The notes: generated by a model from the letters alone, not told the origin. A stretch of 50,468 nt of DNA from Prevotella sp. (GCA_016281055.1 JAEEHW010000128.1:1-50468); one strand, 5' to 3'; positions 17,126-26,164 are shown, counted from the first letter of the stretch. Numbers and translations: made by a program.

Positions 17126-18277
17126 ATGACAAAGAAGAAAATCATTAGGATTGGGACTGTTTTTAGTGGTATAGGGTCTCCAGAACAAGCCTTGAAAAGA
17201 TTAAGTGTACCACACAAGGTGATGTTTGCTTGTGATAATGGCGAACGTGTAATTTCGTGTGATTATAAAAAAGAGTTTGCAAAGGTAAAATCACTTTTAT
17301 CTGCTAAAGAGAAAAGGATGTACGTTGACAAACTATATAGTGAACGCACTAGGCAGACAAACTATGTACAGCAGTCATATCTTGCTAATTATGATGTTGA
17401 AGAAGATAACTTCTTTCAAGATGTAATCCTTCTTGACGGAACCGACTTTGAAAACAAAGTTGACCTATTTGTAGGTGGTAGTCCTTGCCAGAGTTTCTCA
17501 ATTGCTGGTGCTCGTGGAGGATTTGAAGATATTCGAGGTACTTTATTCTTTGAATACTGTCGTCTTGTAAAAGAAATTCATCCTGAAGTTTTTATCTATG
17601 AAAATGTCTATGGTGTACTTACGCATGATAGGGGTAAGACATGGAAAATTATGCAAAACGTATTTTCTGAACTTGGCTACCATTTCTCCTGGCAGATACT
17701 GGATGCGCGTGACTATGGTATTCCACAAGGTAGACGACGACTTTTTGTCGTCGGCTTTAAGCAAAAAGAATGTTTTGATAGGTTCTCTTTTCCCAAGAAA
17801 ATCAAATTAGAAGAATGTCCACTTCCAACCATGCAATCCATGCTTGAAGAAAATATGGCAGATGGAAGTATGCAGAGTATCGAAGGTAAATTAAGAAAAA
17901 TTGATGATAAAAAGGGAGAGCCCGAAGAACGTTACTACCTTTCACAAAAGCTAGTTGATTACGTTCTTGCTCCTGGAACAAAGAATTTCATGCACTATGA
18001 CGCAAAAACTGATTTACCCATTGCAAGAGCCTTGGTTAAAAACATGGGCAATACATATCGTGCAAGTGTGAATAATTACATCCATACAAATACCAAGAAA
18101 GGAAGAGGGCGTCTGCGTCACCTCACCATGAGAGAAGTACATCGCTTGATGGGTTATCCTGATTCATATAAGATAGTTGTAAGCAAAGCACAAGCCTATA
18201 AACAAGCTGGTAACTCTATCGTTGTTGATGTCATGATGAATATTGAAAGTCAAATAATTAAAGCCATGAACTGGTAA
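17126..18277 (+). CDS. DNA (cytosine-5-)-methyltransferase 1 of the island operon
   Basis: Transfers a methyl group from S-adenosylmethionine to C5 of cytosine in a specific DNA site. The 383-residue protein has all C5 motifs: I GTVFSGIGSPEQA (residues 10-22), IV GGSPCQSFS with catalytic Cys121, VI ENV (159-161), VIII DYGIPQGRRRLFVVGF, and X QAGNSIVVDVM at the C-terminus. The start was set at 17126 (MTKKKIIRIG), since the longer frame from 17066 translates the leader hairpin. A second C5 methyltransferase begins 2 bases after the stop; tandem pairs often protect the two strands of an asymmetric site. It is the first gene of the restriction-type operon. Confidence 0.93.
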   Translation: MTKKKIIRIGTVFSGIGSPEQALKRLSVPHKVMFACDNGERVISCDYKKEFAKVKSLLSAKEKRMYVDKLYSERTRQTNYVQQSYLANYDVEEDNFFQDVILLDGTDFENKVDLFVGGSPCQSFSIAGARGGFEDIRGTLFFEYCRLVKEIHPEVFIYENVYGVLTHDRGKTWKIMQNVFSELGYHFSWQILDARDYGIPQGRRRLFVVGFKQKECFDRFSFPKKIKLEECPLPTMQSMLEENMADGSMQSIEGKLRKIDDKKGEPEERYYLSQKLVDYVLAPGTKNFMHYDAKTDLPIARALVKNMGNTYRASVNNYIHTNTKKGRGRLRHLTMREVHRLMGYPDSYKIVVSKAQAYKQAGNSIVVDVMMNIESQIIKAMNW

Positions 18278-18278
18278 G

Positions 18279-19268
18279 ATGGAAAGAATAACAAAGATAC
18301 CAAAGAAATATAAACTGGTTAGTCTTTTTGCCGGTATTGGTGGAATAGATTTAGGGTTTGAATATGCGGGATTTGAATGTATCTGGGCAAATGACTTTGA
18401 TGCTAATGCTTGCAAAACGTACCGTGCGAATGTTGGACCTCAAATAGTGGAGGGTGATATTAGGCTTGTAAAGAATCAAATACCAAATCATGACATACTT
18501 GTTGGAGGATTCCCATGTCAGCCATTCAGCACATTGGGTAAATTGCAAGGTTTTGATGACGAACAGAACAGGGGAACATTGTTCTTTGAAATAAAAGATA
18601 TTGCGATAAAACATGACACGAAGGTTATCGTTCTGGAGAATGTAAAGAACATTGTGACACATGACAAGGGTGAAACATTCAAAAGAATTTTAAGAGAACT
18701 TGATGAAGCTGGTTATTATTGCAACTGGAGTATCTTAAATAGTCAAGACTATGGAGTACCACAGCGTAGAAATAGAGTATTCCTTGTGTGTTTCAATAAA
18801 AAATACTTTAAGAATGTACCATTTGAATATCCAGAGAAAGAAGAGTTGAATGTCACCACGCAAGACATTTTGGATAAAGATGTTGAGGAAAAATACTTCT
18901 TGACCGAAAAGATTTCTCATACCATTCTTGGAAAAGGAACTAAGGGCTATATAGTAGAACCAACAATTGACTTGCCAATTTCAAAAACCTTGACTGCAAC
19001 CATGCACAAAATGCATCGTGCAAGCCAGGATAACTACGTAACAGACCAACGGAACTACGACAAGAACGTTAAGGATAAGACAAGACGCATTGCTGTACGT
19101 AAGCTGACACCTAATGAATGCAGGCAGTTACAAGGCTTCCCAGGTGATTGGAAACAAGTGGTTGCAGATGGTTCCGCATATAAGCAATTCGGAAATGCAG
19201 TGACAGTTAATGTTGCGTATAAAGTGGCATGTAATGTATTCAAGCATATTGAAGAAAACAGATTATGA
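18279..19268 (+). CDS. DNA (cytosine-5-)-methyltransferase 2 of the island operon
   Basis: A 329-residue C5 methyltransferase related to, but clearly different from, its neighbour. Seen: motif I LVSLFAGIGGIDLGF (residues 13-27), motif IV GGFPCQPFS with catalytic Cys80, motif VI ENV (120-122), motif VIII QDYGVPQRRNRVFLV, the target-recognition region (about 195-285) and motif X QFGNAVTVNVA. Both enzymes share RGTLFFE and TAT/LVKNMGNT-like segments, suggesting an ancient duplication with diverged recognition regions. Its stop overlaps the start of the SNF2 gene by four bases (ATGA), a sign of translational coupling. Confidence 0.94.
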   Translation: MERITKIPKKYKLVSLFAGIGGIDLGFEYAGFECIWANDFDANACKTYRANVGPQIVEGDIRLVKNQIPNHDILVGGFPCQPFSTLGKLQGFDDEQNRGTLFFEIKDIAIKHDTKVIVLENVKNIVTHDKGETFKRILRELDEAGYYCNWSILNSQDYGVPQRRNRVFLVCFNKKYFKNVPFEYPEKEELNVTTQDILDKDVEEKYFLTEKISHTILGKGTKGYIVEPTIDLPISKTLTATMHKMHRASQDNYVTDQRNYDKNVKDKTRRIAVRKLTPNECRQLQGFPGDWKQVVADGSAYKQFGNAVTVNVAYKVACNVFKHIEENRL

Positions 19269-21151
19269 ATGAATGGCGTATAGAAAATGGATTAATAGTG
19301 CTAACGCTTAGCAACGGTACTATTTATCTTCCTAAGGCATCAGAGCTTTTTGCACAAAGGAAACAGCAAAACTTTGATGTCAATGGTGCGTCATATTCAT
19401 CTCCTTCAACAGCGTTAGGTATTCGCTTCTCAAGTATAAGTGCAAATGTGCAGCTTAAAGCGGAGTTTGAAACAGATAATGTACTTATATGCCTATATGT
19501 AATTAAGAACGGAAATGAATACCCTGTGTCTGTATTGTCTGGCAAATTTGCAGATTACATCATAATTGATTCTGTTTGGTACTATCTTGGAGGTGATTAT
19601 CAGCGTATTTCCGAGATTCTTTCTAAAACCGATTATAACTTTCATGGTATTAGTTATACTGCCTACATCCAATTAAAACGAGATTTATTGGAAGCTAGCA
19701 TAAACTTCGTAGACAATGTAGATGCACAGGTAGAAGAAATCAAGGAGACGACAGACAAGTTCTATACAGAAGGACTTAAAGCCAAACTATTCAAGTATCA
19801 AGATAGTGGATGCCATTGGATGAACTTCATGGTGAATCATAAATGTGGGTGTTTACTCGGTGACGAAATGGGTCTAGGTAAGACTTTGCAAATTATTGCT
19901 CTTTTTGGTTCTCAAAAGAGTAAACGGAGTAATTCTCATTTTTTAGTTGTATGTCCAGTATCACTTTTGGAGAACTGGAAACGAGAAATAAATAAGTTCT
20001 TCCCCGCTTTGACTGTTATGGTTCATCATGGTAGCAGAAGGACCGGAGACTATCATAATCTTCTACCATATGATATTGTTATTATATCCTATTCAAATGC
20101 TCAGTCAGACTTGAGTTTACTCAATATGATAGATTGGGATATCCTAGTAATAGATGAAGCTCAAGCTATAAAAAATCCAGATGCAAAACGTACATCAGCC
20201 ATAAAAAACATAAAGTCAAGATGTAATATCGCTGTAACTGGAACTCCGTTTGAGAATCATGTTACAGATATATGGTCACTTATAGATTTCATCATCCCAG
20301 GACTTCTCGGACGTAAATCTCAATTTGTGAGTATGTTCGAGGATGACATAGAGTCAGCAATAAGATTGGAGAAGATAATAACTCCACTCATGATTCGAAG
20401 AAGAGTAAAGGATGTCGCAGATGATTTACCCCCTCGTGTGGATATTCCAGTGGCAATTCCAATGACCGAAGAAGAGGCTCGACTGTATGAGTCGCAAAGG
20501 TCTGAAGTTAATATGGATGACCTAAAGTCTATGAGGTTAGACAAAATTCAACGCCTTAGAATGTTCTGTTCTCATCCAATGGTATATGACAAGACGCTCG
20601 CTAATGCAGATCCAAAGGCTATCAGTCATAAATACGAACGTATGTGCGAAATCTTGGAAGAGATATTTGATTCTGGAGAAAAGACTATTGTGTTCACATC
20701 GTTCAATGATATGATTAACATTATTGTTCGAGACATCTCTAACAGATACGGTATCTATACCAACTACATAAACGGGTCAGTCTCGCCAATGGAACGGCAA
20801 AAGATTATAGACATTTTTAGTGAACACAAAGGCCCTAGTGTCCTTGTTCTTAACCCGAAAGCCGCAGGCGCAGGATTGAACATCACTGCTGCAAATCACG
20901 TCATTCATTATAATTTGGAGTGGAATCCTGCTATTGAAGATCAAGCCTCTGCACGTGCTTATCGAAGGGGACAAGTCAAAACAGTATTCATTCATCGTCT
21001 CTATTACACAGGAACAATAGAAGAAATTATAAATGATAAGATTCAACATAAAAGAGATATTTCTGAAACGGCAATCATTGGTAATATAGGCGAAGGTTAT
21101 ACGCAAGAAGACCTTGTTCGTGCTTTAAGTATTTCACCATATAATTCATAA
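19265..21151 (+). CDS. SNF2-family ATPase of the island operon
   Basis: A 628-residue DNA translocase. An N-terminal region (about 1-165) of unknown fold is followed by a compact SNF2 core: Walker A GDEMGLGKTLQ (199-209), VCPVSLLENWKRE, the DEAQ box VIDEAQAIK (295-303), VTGTPFENH, VFTSFNDM, GAGLNITAANHV, and motif VI SARAYRRGQ. It has DEAQ rather than DEAH. It should use ATP to move along DNA, as in ATP-dependent restriction systems. It is coupled by a 4-base overlap to methyltransferase 2 and followed after 3 bases by the EcoRII-N-like gene, so it is part of the same functional unit. Confidence 0.93.
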   Translation: MNEWRIENGLIVLTLSNGTIYLPKASELFAQRKQQNFDVNGASYSSPSTALGIRFSSISANVQLKAEFETDNVLICLYVIKNGNEYPVSVLSGKFADYIIIDSVWYYLGGDYQRISEILSKTDYNFHGISYTAYIQLKRDLLEASINFVDNVDAQVEEIKETTDKFYTEGLKAKLFKYQDSGCHWMNFMVNHKCGCLLGDEMGLGKTLQIIALFGSQKSKRSNSHFLVVCPVSLLENWKREINKFFPALTVMVHHGSRRTGDYHNLLPYDIVIISYSNAQSDLSLLNMIDWDILVIDEAQAIKNPDAKRTSAIKNIKSRCNIAVTGTPFENHVTDIWSLIDFIIPGLLGRKSQFVSMFEDDIESAIRLEKIITPLMIRRRVKDVADDLPPRVDIPVAIPMTEEEARLYESQRSEVNMDDLKSMRLDKIQRLRMFCSHPMVYDKTLANADPKAISHKYERMCEILEEIFDSGEKTIVFTSFNDMINIIVRDISNRYGIYTNYINGSVSPMERQKIIDIFSEHKGPSVLVLNPKAAGAGLNITAANHVIHYNLEWNPAIEDQASARAYRRGQVKTVFIHRLYYTGTIEEIINDKIQHKRDISETAIIGNIGEGYTQEDLVRALSISPYNS

Positions 21152-21154
21152 GAT

Positions 21155-21613
21155 ATGAAAATCAGGGAAAAATTTTTTAAAGTATTAAGCCGTAATGATG
21201 TTGGAGAATGTCACAACTCACATCAAAGCGGGATGTCTATCAATAAGATAGCGGCTAAATCAGAAGCGTTCCCCAAAATGTCAACAACAGAATTAAATCC
21301 CCGTTGTACAGTAAGGTTTCTGGATGACGATGGTGAAGAATGGGAATGTCAGTATATCTACTACAATGATCTGCTTTTTGGAAAGCCATCAGGAAAAGGA
21401 CATAACGAGTTTCGACTAACATGTATAAAAGACATACTTCGGAAGTATGACGTTCATTCCGGGGATGAAGTGTGGTTTGGCATAGATGAGTATGGTATCA
21501 GACACATTGGGTTCGTAAAACAAGAAGTTCAAAAACAAGAAGTAACAAAGGACGAAGAAGGAGTTGTTGTTATTAGGCTTTCAAATAATTGGAAAACTAT
21601 TCAATTTAAGTAA
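21155..21613 (+). CDS. Stand-alone EcoRII-N/B3-like DNA-recognition protein
   Basis: A 152-residue protein that resembles the N-terminal effector-binding domain of restriction enzyme EcoRII, a B3-like DNA-binding fold. The match is by motif: VLSRNDVGECHNSHQSGM corresponds to the EcoRII LSxNDTGxxxxHQxG segment, ELNPRCTVRF to ELNPS, and IYYNDLLFGKPSG to IYYNSRHFGK. There is no catalytic domain, so on its own it should bind rather than cut DNA. Family knowledge says such domains read the recognition site. In this operon it is the natural specificity subunit linking methylated-site reading with the ATPases and the HNH nuclease. Confidence 0.75.
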   Translation: MKIREKFFKVLSRNDVGECHNSHQSGMSINKIAAKSEAFPKMSTTELNPRCTVRFLDDDGEEWECQYIYYNDLLFGKPSGKGHNEFRLTCIKDILRKYDVHSGDEVWFGIDEYGIRHIGFVKQEVQKQEVTKDEEGVVVIRLSNNWKTIQFK

Positions 21614-21614
21614 T

Positions 21615-23213
21615 ATGGAAAACGAAAAAATTATATTGACTCCAGACCCCGCCCGAGTGATGGAGGGGTTGCGAGATACCGGCTATGATTTTAATACAGC
21701 CTTAGCCGATCTTGTTGACAATTCAATTGCGGCTTTTGCAACAGTTGTAAAGGTTAAGATTGATATGGACCCCGATGGGGAAATACGTCTGTACATAGCT
21801 GACAATGGCTGTGGTATGGATATGGAGGGTCTTAAGAATGCCATGCGCTATGGTTCTGCAAGACGCGCTGATGCCAGCAGTCTTGGAAAATTCGGTTTAG
21901 GCTTGAAAACAGCCTCTACAGCATTCTGCCGTTGTCTGTCTGTAATATCCAAGAATAATGATTGTAATTATCACAAAGTTCAATGGGATTTGGATGAAGT
22001 CTGCTTGCGAAATGAATGGGAGTTGTTAACTCCTGAGATAGATGATGACGAAATCGACATTCTTGAAGATGTAAGCGAAGGAGGGCAAGGTACACTTGTG
22101 ATTTGGGAGAAAGTTGACCGATTGATGAAGAATTATAAATATGATGCCAGTCGTCGCAATGCATTTGACAAAATTATAGAAAAGTTGCGCCAGCATTTCG
22201 GTATGGTATATCAGAGATACTTGGATAGCTCTTTTGATGGTCAGCATATTGATCTTTACGTCAACGAAGAACTCGTAGAACCTTGGGATCCATTCTGTCG
22301 TGACGAAGCATGCACAAAGGTACTAGCAGAAGAAAATGTTAAGGTGCAATTGGATAATGGCAAGACATCCTCGTTTAAGGTTACTGCATATTTGTTGCCT
22401 AGAGTAGATCAGTTCTCTTCTCCCATTGCTAAAGCGAAAGCAAAAATTAGTAATGACCTTGAAGGTTTTTATGTTTACCGTGAGAATAGACTCATACATT
22501 GTGGTGACTGGCTTGGTATGTTTGTCAATGATCCTCACATTTCCCTTCTACGTGTAAGTTTTTCTTTTGACCACACACTTGATGAGGCCTTTAATGTTGA
22601 CATTAAGAAATCAAGAATCTTGCTCAATGAGGGTATATTTGACTATATAAAGGAGAACTTTATTCCTGCTCCTCGTAGAGCAGCTCAAGACTTGTATCGC
22701 GTCGGAAGAACAAAGACCGTGCAGCAAGGGGGACAAAGTGCTCATGACCAATCAAACAATAATATTGAGGATAAGGCCAAAAAGGTTGAAGAGTCTAAAG
22801 TTGAGATTATTGATGCTGCTGCAAACAAGGTAGCTATCACAAACAAGGAGGGTACATTTACTGCAACGTTGAAAATACAGACTTCAAAGAAGCCTGGTGA
22901 AACCCGTGTTATTCCTGTTGATGCTATTGATGAAGGCCAACTTTGGGAACCGCGTATCGTTGACGGTAAACATGCAGTTGCCATCAATCAATCTCACGAA
23001 TACTATTCGAAGGTGTATGCGCCATTGCTTGGGAAACCCGCTTTAATTACTGGAATGGACGCTCTCTTGTGGGCACTTGCTGAAGCTGAAATGTCAACAA
23101 TTAACGATGAGGTTAAAGAACAATATGAGGATATGAGAAATATAGTTTCCAGGATTCTCAAGAAATTAGTCCGTGATCTCGCAGATCCAGAGTTAGACGA
23201 AACAGAAGAATAA
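21615..23213 (+). CDS. MutL/MORC-like GHKL ATPase
   Basis: A 532-residue ATPase with a histidine-kinase/Hsp90/MutL-type (GHKL) domain. Seen: N-box ALADLVDNSIAA (residues 29-40), G1 DNGCGM (63-68), G2 GKFGLGLKTAS (91-101), and an S5-like region to about 390 with GFYVYRENRLI, typical of MutL/MORC relatives. The residue at the usual general-base Glu position of the N-box is Asp32. A charged linker (about 385-420) leads to a C-terminal domain I cannot name. Such proteins dimerise on ATP binding and clamp DNA. Relatives next to SNF2 ATPases and methylases have been described computationally as restriction components ancestral to eukaryotic MORC. The start ATG at 21615 is one base after the upstream stop. 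Confidence 0.88.
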   Translation: MENEKIILTPDPARVMEGLRDTGYDFNTALADLVDNSIAAFATVVKVKIDMDPDGEIRLYIADNGCGMDMEGLKNAMRYGSARRADASSLGKFGLGLKTASTAFCRCLSVISKNNDCNYHKVQWDLDEVCLRNEWELLTPEIDDDEIDILEDVSEGGQGTLVIWEKVDRLMKNYKYDASRRNAFDKIIEKLRQHFGMVYQRYLDSSFDGQHIDLYVNEELVEPWDPFCRDEACTKVLAEENVKVQLDNGKTSSFKVTAYLLPRVDQFSSPIAKAKAKISNDLEGFYVYRENRLIHCGDWLGMFVNDPHISLLRVSFSFDHTLDEAFNVDIKKSRILLNEGIFDYIKENFIPAPRRAAQDLYRVGRTKTVQQGGQSAHDQSNNNIEDKAKKVEESKVEIIDAAANKVAITNKEGTFTATLKIQTSKKPGETRVIPVDAIDEGQLWEPRIVDGKHAVAINQSHEYYSKVYAPLLGKPALITGMDALLWALAEAEMSTINDEVKEQYEDMRNIVSRILKKLVRDLADPELDETEE

Positions 23214-23222
23214 TAATTAAAG

Positions 23223-24548
23223 ATGACACTAGAGCAGAAAGTTTTTGAACGTTTAACAGAGACATTCTTTGCAAAGTTCAAAGTAAAGAATATTGCTATA
23301 GGACATTGTTTGGTTAGTATTGAAGATTCTGATGAGCGGTACTTCCAAATGGATGTGTTGATTCGAGAGCATAGCCGACTTATTATTACGGTTACGCCAG
23401 AGAAGCATGCAGCAGAACTTGTTGAAACATTGAATGAAAGTTCGCTTCAAAAGCGTGAAAACTTCTGCGATATATGGAAAATGACAGAAGGTAAGCTTAA
23501 GGTGAAAATAAACGATATTGAAAGAACGAAGGAGGACATGCTCAATAATAACTTTCAATGGAAAAATTTCTCCTTTCGCTTATCTGTTCCACTTTATGAC
23601 GAAGCTATTGACCAAGAAGAGAAAGCTGCAGAACTTTCTTGCACAATGTGCAGTCTTGTTTTGTCTTTGGTCGATTATAGCTTGATTGGTGAAGTGGAAG
23701 GGAAAGAAACCATTGCTGAAAAACTACATAAAAAACGTGAGCGTAGCCCAATAAATAGACAGATTTGTATTCAGCTAAAGGGTTACAACTGTTCGGTCTG
23801 CGGTATGAACTTTCAAAAGCAATATGGATATATAGGTGAACACTTCATAGAGATTCATCATAGCATTCCTGTTCATGCAATGGAAGAAGGACACGAAGTC
23901 GACATCAAAAAGGAACTGTTTCCGATTTGTTCAAATTGTCATTCAATGATTCATCGTAAAAATCCGCCATACTCAATAGATGAGTTGAGGGATATGATGA
24001 GAAGGAAAGCCGATTCAACCTCCCATTCTTCCCACGTTCCTAAAAACTATGACATAGTGGAAAAAGGTGAAATATTAATGGTGGCGGAAGACATATTTGT
24101 ATATGGTAGCATTCCTGTTGATCTCCCAAAAACAAAACGAGAGGCTTTATTGGGTAAGAATTTGGATTTGGTATTGATGTATGCCATTGGACATGCTGGT
24201 CGTTCGAAAACTGAGGCTAATGGAAAATTAGCCATTGGTATTAAGGAGGAACTGCTGAAAGATGAACAGATGGCCGCATATAAGAACTTGAAGTATTTGT
24301 TATTCCACTATTGGAGTAATCCTAAGGCTTATCGATTAACAAAAGAACCAGTGCTGGTTGATATAGACAATGTTCCTTCTGATTTCCTCAAGAGAATGGA
24401 GAAAGATGCAGTCAAGTTCCTTCTGCTGGAATATAATCCACAATGTCCATCTGATCTGGGCAACATAGATATCCTCAAAACTCAAAGAAGAGGTGAAATT
24501 AGGTATAGACCATTTGTAACTACCATCGAAAGCATAATAAAAGAATAA
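23223..24548 (+). CDS. HNH endonuclease of the island operon
   Basis: A 441-residue predicted nuclease. Its HNH/beta-beta-alpha-metal domain lies at about residues 183-245: CxxC at C190/C193, catalytic region IEIHHSIPV (H212-H213), the second zinc knuckle ICSNCH (C236, C239) and MIH (H244). This layout resembles McrA-like HNH enzymes. The N-terminal about 170 residues and the C-terminal about 180 residues (from VEKGEILMVAEDI) are not recognised. It ends the six-gene operon and is the only obvious cutting enzyme in it. The stop codon overlaps an ATG (TAATG) that opens a short broken frame. Confidence 0.88.
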   Translation: MTLEQKVFERLTETFFAKFKVKNIAIGHCLVSIEDSDERYFQMDVLIREHSRLIITVTPEKHAAELVETLNESSLQKRENFCDIWKMTEGKLKVKINDIERTKEDMLNNNFQWKNFSFRLSVPLYDEAIDQEEKAAELSCTMCSLVLSLVDYSLIGEVEGKETIAEKLHKKRERSPINRQICIQLKGYNCSVCGMNFQKQYGYIGEHFIEIHHSIPVHAMEEGHEVDIKKELFPICSNCHSMIHRKNPPYSIDELRDMMRRKADSTSHSSHVPKNYDIVEKGEILMVAEDIFVYGSIPVDLPKTKREALLGKNLDLVLMYAIGHAGRSKTEANGKLAIGIKEELLKDEQMAAYKNLKYLLFHYWSNPKAYRLTKEPVLVDIDNVPSDFLKRMEKDAVKFLLLEYNPQCPSDLGNIDILKTQRRGEIRYRPFVTTIESIIKE

Positions 24549-24742
24549 TGAATGTTCTAGGATTAGTAGAACATCAATAAGATGAGATTAACTCATTAGA
24601 GCAAATTTTTGCCACCTCAAAGCAAACGGGAAGTCATCATATTGTTAACATTCTTAAAGAGAATGGATTACTATCAGCGGCAGTTATCAAATATTGTTTG
24701 ACAACTGCCGCTGATAGTAAGAGTTATAACATGGTGTTTTAG
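24548..24742 (+). pseudogene. Possible remnant of a small coupled gene, interrupted by a stop
   Basis: The ATG overlaps the HNH stop codon (TAATG). The frame gives MNVLGLVEHQ, a TAA at 24578-24580, then 53 further open codons (from DEINSLEQIF to SYNMVF) up to a TAG at 24740-24742. The second part has helix-like segments. A long inverted repeat lies inside it, so it may instead be untranslated terminator sequence. Confidence 0.2.
24668..24720. terminator. Long near-perfect inverted repeat at the end of the island operon
   Basis: Two 24-base arms (TTACTATCAGCGGCAGTT... and its complement) with a single mismatch and a short loop, 120 bases after the HNH stop. There is no T-run, so it may be a protector hairpin or a mobile-element remnant rather than a classic terminator. 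Confidence 0.55.
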
Positions 24743-24787
24743 CTAAAAGCCATAACCATACTTTTATAGAATTGAAATCAGTATTTG

Positions 24788-26107
24788 CTATTCCGCAGTT
24801 TCTGCAGAATGCAAACGGAGATAACCTTCCACACCGTAGAGTGAGATGTTCTCCATCCATCCTTGGTCAATGTATGGCTTCATGGAACAACGGAGACCTT
24901 TGAAATGCTCACTCTCAAATTCCACCTTTATGAACTGTGCCATTGACTTGTTTTTCACATTCTCCTCCGCTTTGACCTCTACGGGGATTATGCGGTTCTC
25001 AGTTTGAACTACAAAGTCAACCTCGAGCATAGAGTTTTCTTTGCTATAATATATAGGCATGTCAGGTATGGTCTTTAACTGTTGTATTACAAAATTTTCC
25101 GTCACGGCACCCTTGAATTCCTTTGTCTCCTTACTGGGAATCAGGATATGCTTGGCATCCACCCCCGTCATCACCCCAAGCAGTCCAACATCAAGCATAT
25201 ATAACTTGAAGGCATTCAGGTCTTTGTAGAAGGACAAGGGATATGTGGGCTTTGTACATCTATTTACCTTGTATGCCAACCCTGCATCTAATATCCATTG
25301 TATGGCATTCTCCAAGTCGCGGCTTCGTGCACCTTTCTTCACTGTACCATATATGAATTTCTTATTTTCCTTTGCCAGTTGCAATACTATGGATTCCCAC
25401 ACCAATCTCACTTTAGTGGTTTCCGTACCGGCATGTTTTCCCATATCCTCTTCGTATGCCTTGATTATTTTCTTCTGTATGGCACGCACTTTCTTCAGTT
25501 CGCCATCTGATACGTAGCTCAACACCGCTTCAGGCATTCCGCCTACGTAATAGTATTCCCTCAGCAATTGCTCAAGTGTATCACCAAGAGTTCCTATGAC
25601 TTCCCAGTTACATTGAATCAATTGATTGGCAAGTATTTCTTTGCCTTTCGCACGCAGGAACTCATCATAACTCATCGGATAGAGCGTCAACATGTCCACT
25701 TTCCCAACAGGAAACGATTCTCCTCTGTTATGGCTCAGGCCAAATAGTGATCCTACCACAACAACATGTTGTTCTCGTGCGTTCTCACAGAAATATTTCA
25801 GCGAAGCAAGTCCGTTGCGCACTTCCAGTATCTCGTCAAACACAATAAGGGTTTCTCCCGCCTTGATGTCTATTTCGGCACTGGCTGACAGTTGCATCAA
25901 TATGCGGTCAATCTTAAAGTCATCAAACAGATGCTCTACTTAATTGTTGCCATGACAGTTGACGTAAACCATATTCTTATATTCTTTGTTGCCGAATTCT
26001 TTCAGCAACCACGTCTTGCCTACTTGTCTGGCACCATAAATTATGAGTGGTTTACGGTCTGCACTGTCTTTCCACTCAAGCAATTTACTATATAATTTCC
26101 TCTTCAT
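24788..26107 (-). pseudogene. AAA_14/DUF4143 ATPase broken by one nonsense codon
   Basis: Reading from ATG at 26107, the frame gives MKRKLYSKLLEWKDSADRK, Walker A GARQVGKT (residues 25-32) and VYVNCHGNN, then a TAA at 25940-25942 (codon 56). After it the same frame continues without shift for 384 codons through Walker B TLIVFDEILEV, GSLFGLSH, the YPMSYDEFLRA motif and the DUF4143 nuclease-like SMLEVDFVVQ. A single base change in a CAA/GAA-type codon explains it. The promoter is at 26133-26140. Reinitiation could make a C-terminal product without Walker A, which should not bind ATP normally. Confidence 0.85.
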
Positions 26108-26132
26108 TTTTCAAGTTTAATTTATCCGATTG

Positions 26133-26140
26133 CAAAGTTA
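26133..26140 (-). promoter_or_regulatory. Bacteroidetes -7 element (TAACTTTG) of the broken ATPase gene
   Basis: Minus-strand TAACTTTG, about 26 bases before the ATG at 26107, with duplicated 21-base motifs just upstream. Confidence 0.7.
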
Positions 26141-26164
26141 CTAATAATTAATTACGCAAATATT

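Noticed and set aside
17126..24548. DISARM, BREX or type I/III restriction system
   Set aside because: No DrmA/B/C, PglZ/BrxC, HsdR/S/M or Mod/Res proteins are present; the methylases are C5 type and the ATPases are SNF2 and GHKL.
24668..24720. Terminal inverted repeat of an insertion sequence
   Set aside because: The two arms face each other with only a short loop; there is no transposase or target-site duplication around them.
25940..25942. Stop codon in the second DUF4143 ATPase as recoding (read-through)
   Set aside because: No slippery site, SECIS-like hairpin or stop reassignment is supported; TAA ends many genes in this window. A nonsense mutation is simpler.
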